From NCBI GenBank assembly GCA_009760855.2, contig WPIO01000012.1, positions 6,877,501-6,941,500 of the forward strand: a stretch of DNA of 64,000 nt, read 5' to 3'. Below the pieces are notes generated by a model. It did no database searches. It had not been told where the DNA came from and saw only the letters and a program-made list of their open reading frames with translations. This DNA comes from Cristatella mucedo. Taxonomy: Eukaryota; Bryozoa; Phylactolaemata; Cristatellidae. The position numbers and the translations under genes were made by a program. Below are positions 43,010 to 55,699 of the stretch, one piece after another (position 1 is the first letter of the stretch; each line of letters starts with the position of its first letter).

Positions 43010-44660
43010 CTCTAATGTAATGTATTGTAATCAAATGTAATCTTTCTCCGTCTGCAACTCCACAAAGTCATAGAGACCGTGTGGGTGTTATGCAGGAGAG
43101 TTTTGTAAAGTGCACTCACAGCCTAAGCGGCTTTCGGTACGCATTTGGTAGCCACAAGACTTCGTCTCACGCAACGAAGAGAAAGTGGAAAGCATAGCAG
43201 AGTCAGGAGAGCAGTTGAGGTATTGAGTAGCATGGAAGTAGCAGCTCAGCACTGCTGAAAAGGATGAGCCATAGTTGGCAGTAGAAGAGTAGTTGTCGTT
43301 GCGTAAGAATTGTGGAAGCGAGTTCCACAGTCTAGGACCTGCAGAGCTAAAGCTTCTGTCGCCAACTGTTTTTAAGCGGAGGAATGGGACAGCTAATTTA
43401 TTATCCACACAGGACCTGAGGGCGCGAAGAGGCTGAAACTGATGCAGCAGTTCAGCTAGGTACGAAGGAGCCAAGCCGTGGCGGGCCTTGAGGGTCAGCT
43501 TAAGAACATTACTCCGAATCCGTTGGTCAACCTGCATCGATCTTAGCTCTTTTAGCAAAGGAGACACGTGTTCAAACTTCTGGGACTTAAAGACTAGCCT
43601 TGCAGCCATATTCATAGTCAGCTGCAGTGGCCTAGTTGCTTTCTTTGGTAGCCCAGCCAAAAGGGAATTGCAATAATCAAGCCAAGACAGAACTAAGGAG
43701 CTCGTTGAGTTTTTTGTAAGCCACTGAGAAAGACAGCTCTTAATGTTGGATAGGGATCGGACGTGATGGCTAGCTGTAAAAGCAATAAAACTTCTGAAGT
43801 CTTCTGAACGAAGCTTTAAAAATTGAGGTAGTTGTCGAAAACGACACCTATATTTCGAGCACGTGGTAATGGTTGCACAACAACATCACCTATTAGAAGA
43901 GCAAAGCCTTTTAATCCAGCCACACGTTTAAGGTGTCCTATGGGCAGTGGTTCGATTTTATCGTCATGTAATTACAGGAAATTTTCCGACATCCAGGATA
44001 GAATGTCGGCAAGGCAAGCATCCAATTTTTCAGTTGCTGCAGCGTATTCCGACGGTTTGAATGACAAATACAACTGAGTATCGTCAGCATAAAAGTGAAA
44101 TCCTATTCCACGGCCCTTAATCACTTTTCCCAGAGGTTGCGTATAAACGGAGAACAGCAAGGGACCACGTACAAACCCTTGAGGGACTCCACAGGTGACC
44201 CTTCTCGTGTGTGAGACCTAGCCCCACATGACACGGATGGAACACGATCACACAAGTACGATTTAAACCACGCCAGTGCTTCGTCTGCCAGACAGATCGT
44301 TATTCTCAATCGCTCAAGCAGAAAATCGTGATCAACGGTGTCGAAGGCAGCAGACCGATCTAGCAGAGCTGGGGCAGTGACATTCCCGTCATCGTTACCA
44401 CGTAAAATGTCATTATTAACACGGAGGAAGGCAGTTTCAGTGGAGTACTGCCTCTTGAACCGTGATTGAAATTTTCTGACATTTTATTCTTTTCAATGTT
44501 CAACCAGCTGCTTAGCAACAATTTTTTCGAGAATCTTTGAGAAGAAAGGAAGAAGGGAAACTTGGTGATAGTTGCATGGACCTCTGTGTCTAATCCGGGC
44601 TTTTTAAGTATAGGTCTAACGATTGCCGATTTGAAGGACTTGGGGACGACCCCTTAACAC
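43010..44660 (-). mobile_element. LINE-B, longest copy, RT to tail
   Basis: From the high end: early RT residues near 44500-44650, RT palm at 44121-44309 (DEALAWFKSYLCDR), [20 protein letters not shown] at 43972-44160, then a frameshifted middle and a 190-codon C-terminal frame (43088-43660). The 3' region ends with the antisense of GTGGAGTTGCAGACGG near 43055. The YADD motif is intact; frameshifts and missing 5' sequence make it inactive. The endonuclease is absent. Confidence 0.82.
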
Positions 44661-44664
44661 GTTA

Positions 44665-45425
44665 ATACATCACAGGTTTAAACCCTTCTTTAATAATACT
44701 TTAAATAATTAACAATTATTAATAATAATAATGTATTTTCAGAGTCCAAAGAAAGTGCACTCTCTATGCCGACACTTTATAATTCGCAGTAAGAGGGCAG
44801 TAAACAATAGTTGACGGAAGCAAGTTGTCCTACTTAAGCAAGAATGCAAAAACACTAGACACAATTATCATGCTAAAACAAGCGTGCATAAGAACATGAG
44901 AGACTCGCAGCCGTTTGTTATTTAGGCCCTTGGTTAGTAATACTCACTTCAATCGCGCTCAGATACTCAAAACAAAAGAGGAAAAAGACAGGTCAACTTT
45001 GGCGCCATAAAAAGCATTTCATAGTAGCCCATAGTCACCAAGTGCACAGTTTTATTATGCAAAAACGAATTAAAGGACGATTTTACTCTGATAAAGCAAA
45101 GGTGGCATAGAACTATTTGGGTTTTAGCTGCGTCAAGACGCTTCGGGATTTTCTCCGTTGTTCGAGAAGGCTGTCGGTGACTAAAAATTGAAATAATTTT
45201 GACGCGTCTCCGAGCCGGTTTTACGGAGTTTTCCTTCTATGTTTGCCTTCGGGACATCATGGAACGCCACGACGCGAACACGACCGCAAGTGCTACTGAC
45301 CGTTTCGACCGAGTTCTCAGTGAGAAGCAACAATGTCAAATGGAAACAACCGATAAACCCACTAGGTTGCGAATGCCGCCACTACTAACTACACATCAAA
45401 TTGGACCCTAATAAACAATTTTTTT
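44665..45425. other. No gene seen
   Basis: An (AAT)n patch near 44722. A short GC-richer stretch at 45195-45410 has an open frame of 70 codons without a recognised family. Confidence 0.35.
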
Positions 45426-45430
45426 TTCAG

Positions 45431-45669
45431 CACTGGACAAGGAGTCGGCAGCCTTCGAGTACTTGAGAAACTTCTTTCCTAAGCTGCCAAAGACAAAGGT
45501 CAAAGCCGGGTCTTTGTGGAACCGCAGACAAAGACCTCGAGAGCCAGGTTTCCCTAATAGGCTCACTAGCCCCGAGAAAGTAGCTTGGAGCAGCTCTGTC
45601 GCTGCAATTCTGGGCCTCCTGAACCATAGCATAGTGGAAAACTCGTCAGAGCAGATCGAGACTGGGTAA
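45431..45669 (+). pseudogene. Second fragment of the GERFH/VKAG repetitive family
   Basis: An open frame reads LDKESAAFEYLRNFFPKLPK, then TKVKAGSLWNRRQ, then LTSPEKVAWSSSVAAILGLL. It is the more N-terminal neighbour of the motifs seen at 2590-3200 (AFxYL, FPKL, VKAG, EKxAWxS). A strong acceptor-like sequence, TTTTTTTCAG, precedes it, and a weak donor-like GG|GTAAAG is near its end. The GPQI core is replaced by LWNRRQ, which suggests a local frameshift. The rest of the protein is absent downstream. Confidence 0.5.
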
Positions 45670-46950
45670 AGACCCTAGCCTACTGGGCTGCAGTATGGCC
45701 CTCCGTTGAGTGTTCAACTTGCAACAAACTCAATGAGAACATGCAAGTAAATGAATAAGAGAGATTGTATTACGAGAGCAAAGTGCTTCTATAAGACATT
45801 AATAAACGCTGCGACGAAGAACTGCATACCGAGCATGATCTGAGGCTACATTTGTGAACTGATTTAGTGAAGCGATTTAAAATTTATTCGTAAAAATCGA
45901 ATAATATTTCTGTTTTGCCTTTATTTTCGAATAACTTTAGTGTACGTGCATTTTAAGTTTTATTCACTTGATGTTCATAAAATTAAATGAGCACTAAAAG
46001 TCACGAAGTTGCTTGTTTAGTCTCCAGAAATTTGTAAATTTAATTTTTACAATCGTCCTAATCACGAAAGAAAAATGTATAGAAAATAATTGCTATTATA
46101 CATATGAGGTTTAATCAATTAGGAAATGGCATTTAACACCCAGGAACACATATTGCGGGACATTGTGTTATACGATTTCATTTTACATTAGAGTTTAGGG
46201 TTAGAATTCAGGACGTAATACGTGAAGAAGAGTGTCAGCCCAATATGTACGGTATAATAATAATAATAATAATATAATAATATAATAATAATAATAATAT
46301 AATAAGCCTGGGCTTGCGTGTGGTAATTTAAACTAAAATATAACGTTAGGAAAAGGTGTTATTGCTCTGGATATTATCTGAGTATCTTCATTTTCCGGTA
46401 AAACAAACTTGCCGGGACAAGTCCTAATCCTTGCAGACAAGTCCTAATCCCTGCATGAAAAATTATGGAGGACCTAGTGTCTAGAAGTGCAATTAACTAG
46501 CCATAGTTTCTGGACAAATTTTGACTGGTATGCCAGCTGTAGGTGAGCCCGACAAAAATCACTAGTTCCCATATCCCAATAAATAAGATCCAAGTCAATA
46601 AAGGAGCACGGTATTTTATAGACCCGCTTAGGATTAGACACTTACAGCTCTAGTCATATCGTAAATGTCTCGCACAACTCCAAGCCCAAAGTGCAACTGG
46701 CTGACAATCAATACAGATATCCAGTTCATACTGTTTACACCATAGATTGTGATATACGTAAGACCTATATGTTAGGACCCACAAAACACCTCCAGCACTG
46801 CAATAATCTGAACAATTTAGCTTGCAAACGTTTCACTATGACCTCATTAAATCAAGGTCATATTCGGCCAGGATGATAAAAGAAACCTAAAGCAAATAAC
46901 TATGGTAGATGTCGACCTTAAGCTTCGACAACTTGTTAGGCTCTAACAGT
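45670..46950. other. AT-rich DNA, no gene seen
   Basis: An (AAT)n array lies at 46253-46303. A short direct repeat (GACAAGTCCTAATCC) occurs at about 46418 and 46437. Confidence 0.5.
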
Positions 46951-46957
46951 AGATACT

Positions 46958-49000
46958 ATGTTGGATGTTCACTATATCTTCTTCGCAGCTGTCGCTATAG
47001 CTGTCTTGACATTATCTACATTGCCGCTGATAAAAGCTACTGTCGGGTCACTCGTTAAAAAGCCTACGCCAAATCGTGAGAATGTAGGTAGCCTTCGTCA
47101 GTCTCTCTCGAGCCATCCAAAACACCGAATTAGGCGTGGTGCAGAAAGTAAACGGTTAAGAAAATTCACCGGATCTTGCCAGCAAGTTCCTATCGGGGTT
47201 TAGAGCTAACCATTTATTGGGGACTGCTAAGCTTTGGGTTAACAATGACCTGAACTTTGCTGATCAGGATAGCGAGACTCTGCTGGCAGTCCCGGATCTA
47301 TCAGCAGTATTTGACACTATTGGCAACCAGGTTCCTCCCTCGCTGCACATTTCAGTATTACGTGCACAGTGCTAAACTTGGTTACATCCTAAATCAGCGA
47401 GATATATCAGAGTGTAGTTGAAAGTAGCTGTCGGTCATCTAGGTAGCCCATAAAGTACAGCGTACCTCAGAGTTCTGTCGCAGGCCCCCATTTTCATCAT
47501 CGATTCTCTCCGTCAAGCCGATATCATCGCGTAACACAATATTGGCTTTCATTTCTATCGCAGCGACACTGGCCTTCTGACTTTCTGACCTTCTGACCTT
47601 CTGACACTGACCTTCTGACCTGCTTCTCATCCGACTTCTTCGATTCCCTTACTTCCTTCCTCGACATTTGCTTACTTTCTTAAGCTTAACGATTATAAGA
47701 CCAGCGCAATTGTGGTAGGCAAACCTAGTGCTACCCGAAAGTTTGAGAGCCCACACCTCAAGATTCGTTCATTTAAGTATCACTCCCGTAAAACCTGCCC
47801 GTAATATTGGCATACTATTCCAAAACAATTCGTCATAGGTTGAACAAATTTCCTCCACTGTTGTCTGTCCTTCTTTCTGCTAAGAACACCACGAAAATCA
47901 GGGCCTCCCTGCATAAGAGTACGAAAACCAAACTTGTTCACGCATTTGCGACATCGCAACTCGATCGCCTCGAGCAATCGTGCAATCGAGCTCGCTCCGA
48001 CCTCTGCCCGTAGAGTTTTGGACAGAAAAACAGTTACGAACAGATTTACCTAGAATTTGGTTTTTGATCTGGCCAAAGTCTCGATAGCTTCTAGCTTCTA
48101 CTGTCACAATTCTAGATTAAGCAAGCTAAGCGCTAGTGCTTTCTTTACTATCCCCGGTTGTCTGGCCTGCAACGAGCTGAAAAACTGTAGCAGCATTTTC
48201 TGAGCTACGTTAAAGGGGCAGCTTGCATCACTTGCGGGGCACCGTCAGAGACCGTTTATATCGAGCTCACCTGCGACGAGCCTTACTTGTTCTTGTACTT
48301 GGGTTTGACCGTGTCGGCGAGCTTGGCACACTTCTGCGAGTAGCTCACAGCTCGCTTGATCTTGAAGACATCGACCTGATGTCGTCGCTCTCTATTATGT
48401 CTGCAGGACATTCACATGCAAAGCGTGCTTGCAAAAGTAACAAGATTGTGCATCAGAGTCAATCAGACCGATTGTAATTTAATTAATGGGGGACTCCCGG
48501 CCTGCAACAAGGCGAAAAACTTATAAACTTGTCTGGTCAGTCGCTAACGGCTGCCACATTACACAACTTATGTCGGAGCTTCACCGGTTCCATTCAAGAT
48601 GGAGTTCGTCGACTTAATTCTGAGTCGTGCTTACACGTCGCTTGAATCAAAAGCACCAGCCGACTTATCTGACCTCATCGCTTCTCCACAATTCACTCGC
48701 ACCGCTCGCTGTTCGGCATCTCGTCGTCTCTCTAGAATTGAGAACTTTTGGTAAATGAGCCTGCAGCTGGTATGCGCCGAAAGCTTGTAAACTTGCTTTC
48801 GGTAGGTACGTTCACTCGGAAGGATAATCTTTCACAGGTCTCCGCTAAAGACGCATCTGTTATTTCAACTTTACCACTGGCAAACTGAACTTGTGTTTAT
48901 TTTGCTCTTTTCGTGCTAACGATTGCACGCGATTCAGTGCATGTTACTAGTCAGATGCAAACTTACCAGTGGCCCTGATTGTCTGTAAGCTCGCTTAAGC
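46958..49000 (+). mobile_element. LINE-C, RT and C-terminal region, degraded
   Basis: Early RT residues LPLIKATVGSLVKKPTPNRE near 47020-47085, FLSGFRANHLL near 47190, and LLAVPDLSAVFDTIGNQV near 47280-47335 (counterpart of LDLSAAFDTIDHQV). Then TKLVHAFATSQLD near 47930, and C-terminal remnants to about 48800. Stops and frameshifts abound. Confidence 0.65.
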
Positions 49001-49264
49001 ATGCTTAACAAAGCTGGATACCGGTTGCCTTTGCTTTTAAATGCTTGAGACCGTGCATGTCACTAACCCCTGGTCATTGATTCTCTTGCAGCGAGTTATC
49101 CTGTCTAAATAAGGTACTGGATACATATTTAGGTTTCTTGTGCAGCTATAGAAAAGAGCTCTTATTAATCGTATTACCGTCAATAGTCATCGTAGCATGT
49201 GGCGGCGCTTGAATATGTCCTCTGAACCCCTAGCTTTCCTCATGTTCAGTTCAAGTTACAAGTT

Positions 49265-50690
49265 ACAAGTTACAAAGTTACACTCACTTGCTGCATGTAT
49301 TGATGACATCCGCACATGGATGGCAGAAAATTTTCTAAAACTAAACGATGATAAAACTAACTTACTAGTTATGGGCAAACCCAGGGTGATTCACAAATTG
49401 GACAGGCTTACGCTCAAAATGGGCTGCTGCTGAATCAGCTCGAAATCTAGGTGTCATATTCCAAAGCGACCTCTCGTTAGACGACCATATCAGCTCCACA
49501 GTCAAAACTGCCTATTTTCAGCTTCATAAAATTGCTAAAATTCGGGATTTTTTAGACAAGGATACCCCGTCTAAGTCGGTTCATGCATTTTTGACATCCC
49601 GTCTCGACTTCTGCAACTCACTGCTTACTGGCCTACCAGCATGTGCGATCAGGTGCGATCAGGCAGCTGGTGCAAAACTCCGCAGCTAGGCTTGTCTGTC
49701 GTCGGCGTTGCAGTTGCCACATTAACCACTTCTCCCCGACCTGCACTGGCTACCAGTCAAGCAACTGATTTACTTCAAGGTTTTTTCGCTCACTTTTAGG
49801 TCCCTTCATTCTATAGCTCTAACCTACCTCTCAGATATACTACCCCATCAGGCCAAGCATCGTACCACCCGCTTTTCGGAATCCAACAGTCTACAAATAC
49901 CTTGTACAAACCTTAAATCCTTTGGAGACCGTGCATTTAGTTCGTATGCTCCCAAAGCCTGAAACTCTCTCCCGAGCTGCGTCAGAATATACCCTGACCT
50001 GACCACATTTAAAAAGAACTTAAAAACACACCTATTTAGGAAAGCATTTAGTGGGTCCTTGTGATTCGTCCTCGATGTGCTTATGCGTGCTGACACTGTG
50101 CATGCTGCCACTAACCACATTTGCATGCTGACCCTGTGCATGTCACCCCTAACCATGTTATTCATTTTGTTTGTTTATCAAGCATGATATTACTCACCAT
50201 TAATAATAATAATAATAATATTGCACTTGTTAAAGCGCCCTCAGAGAACTTAATCTCTTTCTAGGCGCTTTACATTTGCTGCAAAGTGATACGCAATAGA
50301 ATAGTAAGTAAAATCATGCTTGAAAAACAAACAAAATGAATAACATGGTTAGGGGTTACATGCACTGGGTCAGCATGCAAATGTGGTTAGTGGCAGCATG
50401 AACAGTGTCAGCACGCATAAGCACATCGAGGACGAGTCACAAGGACCCACTAAATGCTGTCCTAAATAGGTATGTTTTTAAGTTTCTTTTAAATGTGGTC
50501 AGGTCAGGGGATGTTCTGATGCAGGTCGGGAGGGAGTTCCAGGCTGTGGGAGCATACGAGCTAAATGCACGGTCTCCAAAGGATTTAAGGTTCAATTGCA
50601 TTTCCCTTTGCAGCAAATGCAAAGCGCCTAGAGAGAGATTGAGTTCTCTGAGGGCCCTTTATCAAGTGCATTTATTATTATTATTTCTAT
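49265..50690 (+). mobile_element. LINE-A 3' half, with a nested LINE-A
   Basis: It starts near AACIDDIRTWMAENFLKLND (49280-49350) and runs through the C-terminal region and 3' UTR to about 50200. An antisense LINE-A piece (50203-50592) follows, then its own tail (CAATTGCATTTCCCTTTGC to (ATT)n) at 50593-50690. Confidence 0.8.
50203..50592 (-). mobile_element. LINE-A 3' piece nested in LINE-A
   Basis: (AAT)n, hairpin, 3' UTR and the last coding codons in antisense, ending at ACGGTCTCCAAAGGATTTAAGG. The host resumes immediately after it. Confidence 0.8.
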
Positions 50691-50694
50691 TACA

Positions 50695-51540
50695 AGCGTA
50701 TCAGTCGGCTGGAGATAGACGAAGGTATTTGGCTTCAGCAGCACATTCTAAGGTAGACTATTATTTCAAAATTTAAAACGTGGCTGATGCAAATAACGCA
50801 AGGAAAAGCAAAACCTCCACGCACCGTCGCATAAGTCACCGCCACCTCGGCTTATCATTTTAATTCCTGTCGTCGTCCGCCAATATAGCTTCGCCTACCT
50901 TAAAATCAGTTGGAAAACTTGGCGGGTGTGCAGGGTATCATCTAGCAGATCTCTTAGCCGAGCAAACACCCACAGGTAAACTTGAGAACGCAGGGACCAA
51001 TTATGAAGTTGGTCGGCAGGCAGGGGCGCCGAAATCGCATCATTTCATTTGCCAAGTTGAAGTCTCAATCATATAACCGCAAAGAATGCCGTTTATTCAT
51101 GGCACCACGAAATAAATGCTTCCCACAGTAAAAAAAAAAGCAAAAATACGATTCTTCGAAATGCAAGATGTGAAATCGATCAATATGCAATCTTAGGAAT
51201 TAGTATGCATGAAAATATAACGCATTGAACTAAAGTTTATCCTTATTGGCGCAAAACTGGCGTTGACAGCAGTCACGGAAGTCGTAGTATAGACGCCATC
51301 CTCAAAATGGTAGGCGGGTAGCAAAGCAGTTTGTCCAGCATCTTAGCTATGGTACATGGCCTCATCCGTCGGTACGGTTGCAGTCTCGAGGTAAGTTATA
51401 AAACTCAAAGGCTGCACTGCAGCAGTATCTAGCACAAGAAGAGAGATTGCTATGGTCGTCACATCTTCAGTCAAGGCTAAGAAACCCAACACTTGCACAC
51501 TACCAGCAGCCTGTTCCATGCAGCCGCGTAAAATCATAAA
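50695..51540. other. No gene seen
   Basis: Nothing recognised. Confidence 0.3.
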
Positions 51541-51544
51541 CTCT

Positions 51545-52690
51545 GGCTGTACTTTGTAAAGCACACCACTCAAAGCTTTAGCGGCTTTCGTTATGCGTTC
51601 TGCGTTCATCGCAAGCAAAACGGAGTAAGTGAGAAGCATAGCTGAGTCAGGTAAGAAGTTAAGGTAGTGAGTACCATTCAAGTAACAGCTCAGGACAGCA
51701 TGAAAGAATGTGCCGTAGTCGGCAGCAGGCGATGAGTTGTCGCTTTGTGAAAATAGTTGACAAGTTCTACAGTCTAGGACTTTAAGATCAAAAGCATCTT
51801 TCGCTAGTTGTCTTTAAGCGGAAGAAAGAAACGGCTAACTGATTGTCTATACAGGACCTGAAGGCAGAACGAGGCTGAAACTGGTGTAGCAGATCAGCTA
51901 GGTATGAAGGAGCCAAACCGTGGCGAGCCTTGTGGGTCAGGGTAAGAACTTTAAACTGTATCAATTGATAAACCAGCAGCCATCCAAGCTGTTTCAGCTA
52001 ATGAGACACGTGGTCAAACCTATGGGATTTATAAAATAGCCTTGCAGGCATTTTCACCACCAGTTGCATTGGCCTAGTGGCTTTTTTCGTAGCGAAGCCA
52101 AGACGAAATTGCAATAACCTAGCCGAGACAGAAACAGGGTAAATAATAAATTTTTTTGAAAGCCCCCTTAGAAGACAGTTCTTAATCTTAGATAGGGATC
52201 AGACGTGATGGCTGGCTGTGGAAGCAGTCTTCTTAAAGAAGCTTTCACAATTTAGGCAGCTGTCGATGACGACTTCCAAATTCCGAGCATAAGGTGATTG
52301 ACGCACAGCAGCATCATCTATATGAAAATCAGTCTTCTAGTCTAGTCACACGCTTGGAATATCATATGAGTAGAAGTTTCTATTGATCATCGTTAATTTT
52401 AAGGAAATTTGCCGACATCAAGGACTGAATTTCCGCAAGGCAAGCATTCAGTTCATTAGTCACTGCAGCAGACTCCGACGGCTTAAAGAACAAATACAGC
52501 TGAGTATCGTCAGTATAAAAGTGATAGCCTATTCCATGGGCCCGAATCACTTTGCCCAGAGATTGAGTATAAATGGACCACAGCAACAAACCTAGGACGG
52601 ACCTTTGAAGGACTCCTCAGGTGACTGGTCTGGTGGCTGAGACCTGACCCCCGCACGATACAGATTGAACACAATCGAGCAATTACGATT
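51545..52690 (-). mobile_element. LINE-B, RT to C-terminus
   Basis: RT residues [20 protein letters not shown] lie at 52380-52589 (YADD mutated to YTDD). The C-terminal region is at 51600-52200 in broken frames. The 3' tail is missing. Confidence 0.72.
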
Positions 52691-52694
52691 TAAA

Positions 52695-53660
52695 ACGACA
52701 AGTCAATGTCATGCAAACGTATAACAAGTCTATTAGACACCTGTCGAGTTTTACAGATATCCAGCACCTGCATAGTTTTAGTAGAGAATTACAATATTTA
52801 TTTCGCGTGTGATCACTTTATTTCGCTTGCGACCAACAATCTTCAAAATTTGTTAGGCTTTGAATTCCTTAAGTCATGCCGATGTATGCTTATTACATCT
52901 CTCGCATATTAGCACGTACTTCCACGAAATAATTTTTCGCTCTCGTGTAGACAAATTATAGGCAGATGAAGCGAAATGTACCTGGGTAATGCTTTCAGCC
53001 TCTTTATGCAATCTCGGGAAAAGGCAAATAAATATTCACTTAGCTGAAAATAAGCGTAACTGGTGGCCTTCAGACTTCTATATTTGTACTACTATTTATA
53101 ATATGCAAAATTACTAATATGAATGTTTTAATAAGGATTTTATATTATAGTGTAGAACAATCAATACCATTTCAATGGTATATACCATGTATTAAAGACT
53201 TCATCTAATAATACACAATTGCTGGTAGACCTATCAAATACTGAACCATTTTGACGTTTTGTATGTCAATTTTATTGAGTTTGATTAAACAACGATTCAC
53301 TACTGGGATTTCGTAAGAAAATACATTCAATAAAAAAATTTCTTTTGATTCAACACCATACTGTTTTACATAGGTGCAAGTGCAATGTTTTTGAAAATAA
53401 ATAAATTTCAAATGAACACATCACTGTCCTGGTCACAAAATCTAATTCGGTGGGAATAAATAGTCACATTCGGTATTTTCGAGGCATAAACAATTGGAAA
53501 ATAACCATTACTGCCCAGGAACAAAGATAAAATACAACGGCTTTCATACTGCTTGCAGCACGAAAGAGCTATCAGGTGCTGAATCCGAGTCTTGAATGTG
53601 TTGTAGAATTTTCTTACTAATGTTCTCTGACATACAGTATGACCTGATAAAGCCCAGATA
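52695..53660. other. AT-rich DNA, no gene seen
   Basis: Low-complexity A/T; nothing recognised. Confidence 0.4.
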
Positions 53661-53664
53661 ATAA

Positions 53665-53780
53665 AGTGCTTACCTTTACGATCAAAGTCGTGGGCTCGAT
53701 CCCTGTGGCATATGTAAAGCGTCTTGTAGTTATATTCAGTTCTCTTAGGGTGCTAGTCAAATGAATTATTCATTTACTAT
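53665..53780 (+). mobile_element. SINE-2, best-preserved copy
   Basis: The head AAGTGCTTACCTTTACGATC and B box GTGGGCTCGATCCC are followed at once by the LINE-A tail: CATATGTAAAGCGTCTTG, TTCAGTTCTCTTAGGGTGC and CAAATGAATTATT. This copy shows the tRNA-LINE-tail fusion most clearly. Confidence 0.72.
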
Positions 53781-53784
53781 TATT

Positions 53785-55695
53785 TCCACGTCAACGTACG
53801 TTAGCTCTGGGAACTGCAATAATTCCAAGATATTATGGCATAGTGAGCATTAGTTTGTACACGTAATAAGTGTAGCCGAAGCGCTGATGCACAATAGATA
53901 GCCTTGAAGCTGTACCATGCTCTGCGCCAGTGAATTGCAAATCGTTGCTTAGTTACGCGATGGTGAGGTAACGAAACTGACTATTTCCAGCCTCCGAAGC
54001 TGAGGCGTTATAGCCGACACCAATTCGCGCTCTTGCTGATGTGCCTTCTTGACACAAGCACCCATGTCGGTTGCAGGTAGCGAATTCTGTCATGATCAAT
54101 AGCGAATTCTGTTATGAGGAAAAGCATTATTGCATCTAAAGAGATATTTATTTTTCTGGGCAGCAGAATTTCTCGTTTGATGACGGTGAGCATTGCAGAC
54201 GGCATTTTTGTCAACGCTCCTGAGTTAATTCAAAAGCAGGAATGTTGCAATCGGCCTCATTTACGCTCTAGCCGGAGACTTGCACTGAAATCCGTGTAAA
54301 ATCTGAAAACTACTGCCTAAAATTGGCTTCAGTTGGCAGAAAATAGGCTGAGAATTTTACCTTATCGCGGAGTCTACAGATACAGCAAGAACTTTCATAT
54401 GGGGCTGATTCTTGAACTTACGCTAACGGGCCAATCGTGTGCTGATGGGTCACGTCACCCAAGTTAAGCGAGCCACAGGTGACAGCTCTTACATACGCAG
54501 TTGCCTACACTGAGAAGTCTATGGGCGGTGTTCACTGCTTTGGGTTTCTGCAGATCAAGCAGCCGGCAGGCACAGCTTGGTGTGAATTACTTGGTGGTCA
54601 CAAACCTCAAACCGCTAAGCCTGCTTATGTGAGCCAGTAGGAATAAATACGACCAAAACCCTCTTAGAGCTGTAATGTTCTGTGTGCAGAGCTTAAAATT
54701 TGCATCAGAGATAAGCTTGCAGCAGACAGCGCCCTGCCGTTCTTCGCGTTCTGAAACGACCAGCGTCGCCCTGTTATGGAGCTTGTGGCGGTGGCACCAA
54801 ATCAGTGGGCAGAAGGGTGAAGGCTGTGTGTTACGGCAAAGTTTCTGCCGACGTTTAGAATGCAGGCAGCGCAGAATGAGTGCATCAGCGTGCGCTCGAG
54901 TACAGCCGTGCTGCCCTTATAGCCGATGAAACTCTGACTCGACGAAACTTCGCGCCGATAGGAATTCCGTGTCGTTAATCAGGATTGGCTCCCCCTTGGT
55001 ACTTTTTAATATTCAGGCACGTGATAAGAGAGGTTTAATCAAGGAATCAGATTTAGAAAATGCCCAAATTAACCATCGAGACGCCTAACTCAACTGCCGA
55101 GGTTTTATCGATCCAAGGTAGAAAATAGAATGATAGGTAAGGGAGTCCGTCGTGGTAAGTCAGGTAAAAACTGTATGTGGCTTGTAGGGTAAGGATTCAA
55201 AATGATGTAGAAACCTATTATGCATGGAATGCATACTGAGTGGAAAAGGCCCGGGAGATTGCGGACCTCTTAAGATGCCTTTGTAAAACTTTTGCTCTGT
55301 GTTTATGCTCGCCAACTTATACTGGCTAGAAAATATTCAATCAAAGCTGCACAGCACATTGTCACCGGCTGACACGTACCTTGGTCTGGCAGGCGGTCAA
55401 CAAAACAAAACACCAAAATATCTATTCGGGCGCTTTACAGCTCGCTTTTATGGAAGTATTAATTAAAAGCCAGTCAAAAGCAAGGTGTCGTGCGTAGATA
55501 AGCTTGTAAAAGCAAACAAGAGGGTACTCAAGTAATCTGCTAGGTAGAGGTTCGGCTTAGCATCTTTCACTGATTCATGAACAGGTTAGCACTTAAAATA
55601 ACACACGAACAAAGTAGACAGATGCGTATTTAGCAGAAACATTAATGGTGCTAAGTCAATGTTGGTGGTGTCCGAAACAGTACTCAAGTTGAAAG
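53785..55695. other. No gene seen
   Basis: Unique DNA. Open frames of 60-84 codons near 54114 and 54675 have no recognised family. Confidence 0.35.
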
Positions 55696-55699
55696 ATTT

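Noticed and set aside
46253-46303. CRISPR-like array
   Set aside because: It is a simple (AAT)n microsatellite; there are no spacers.
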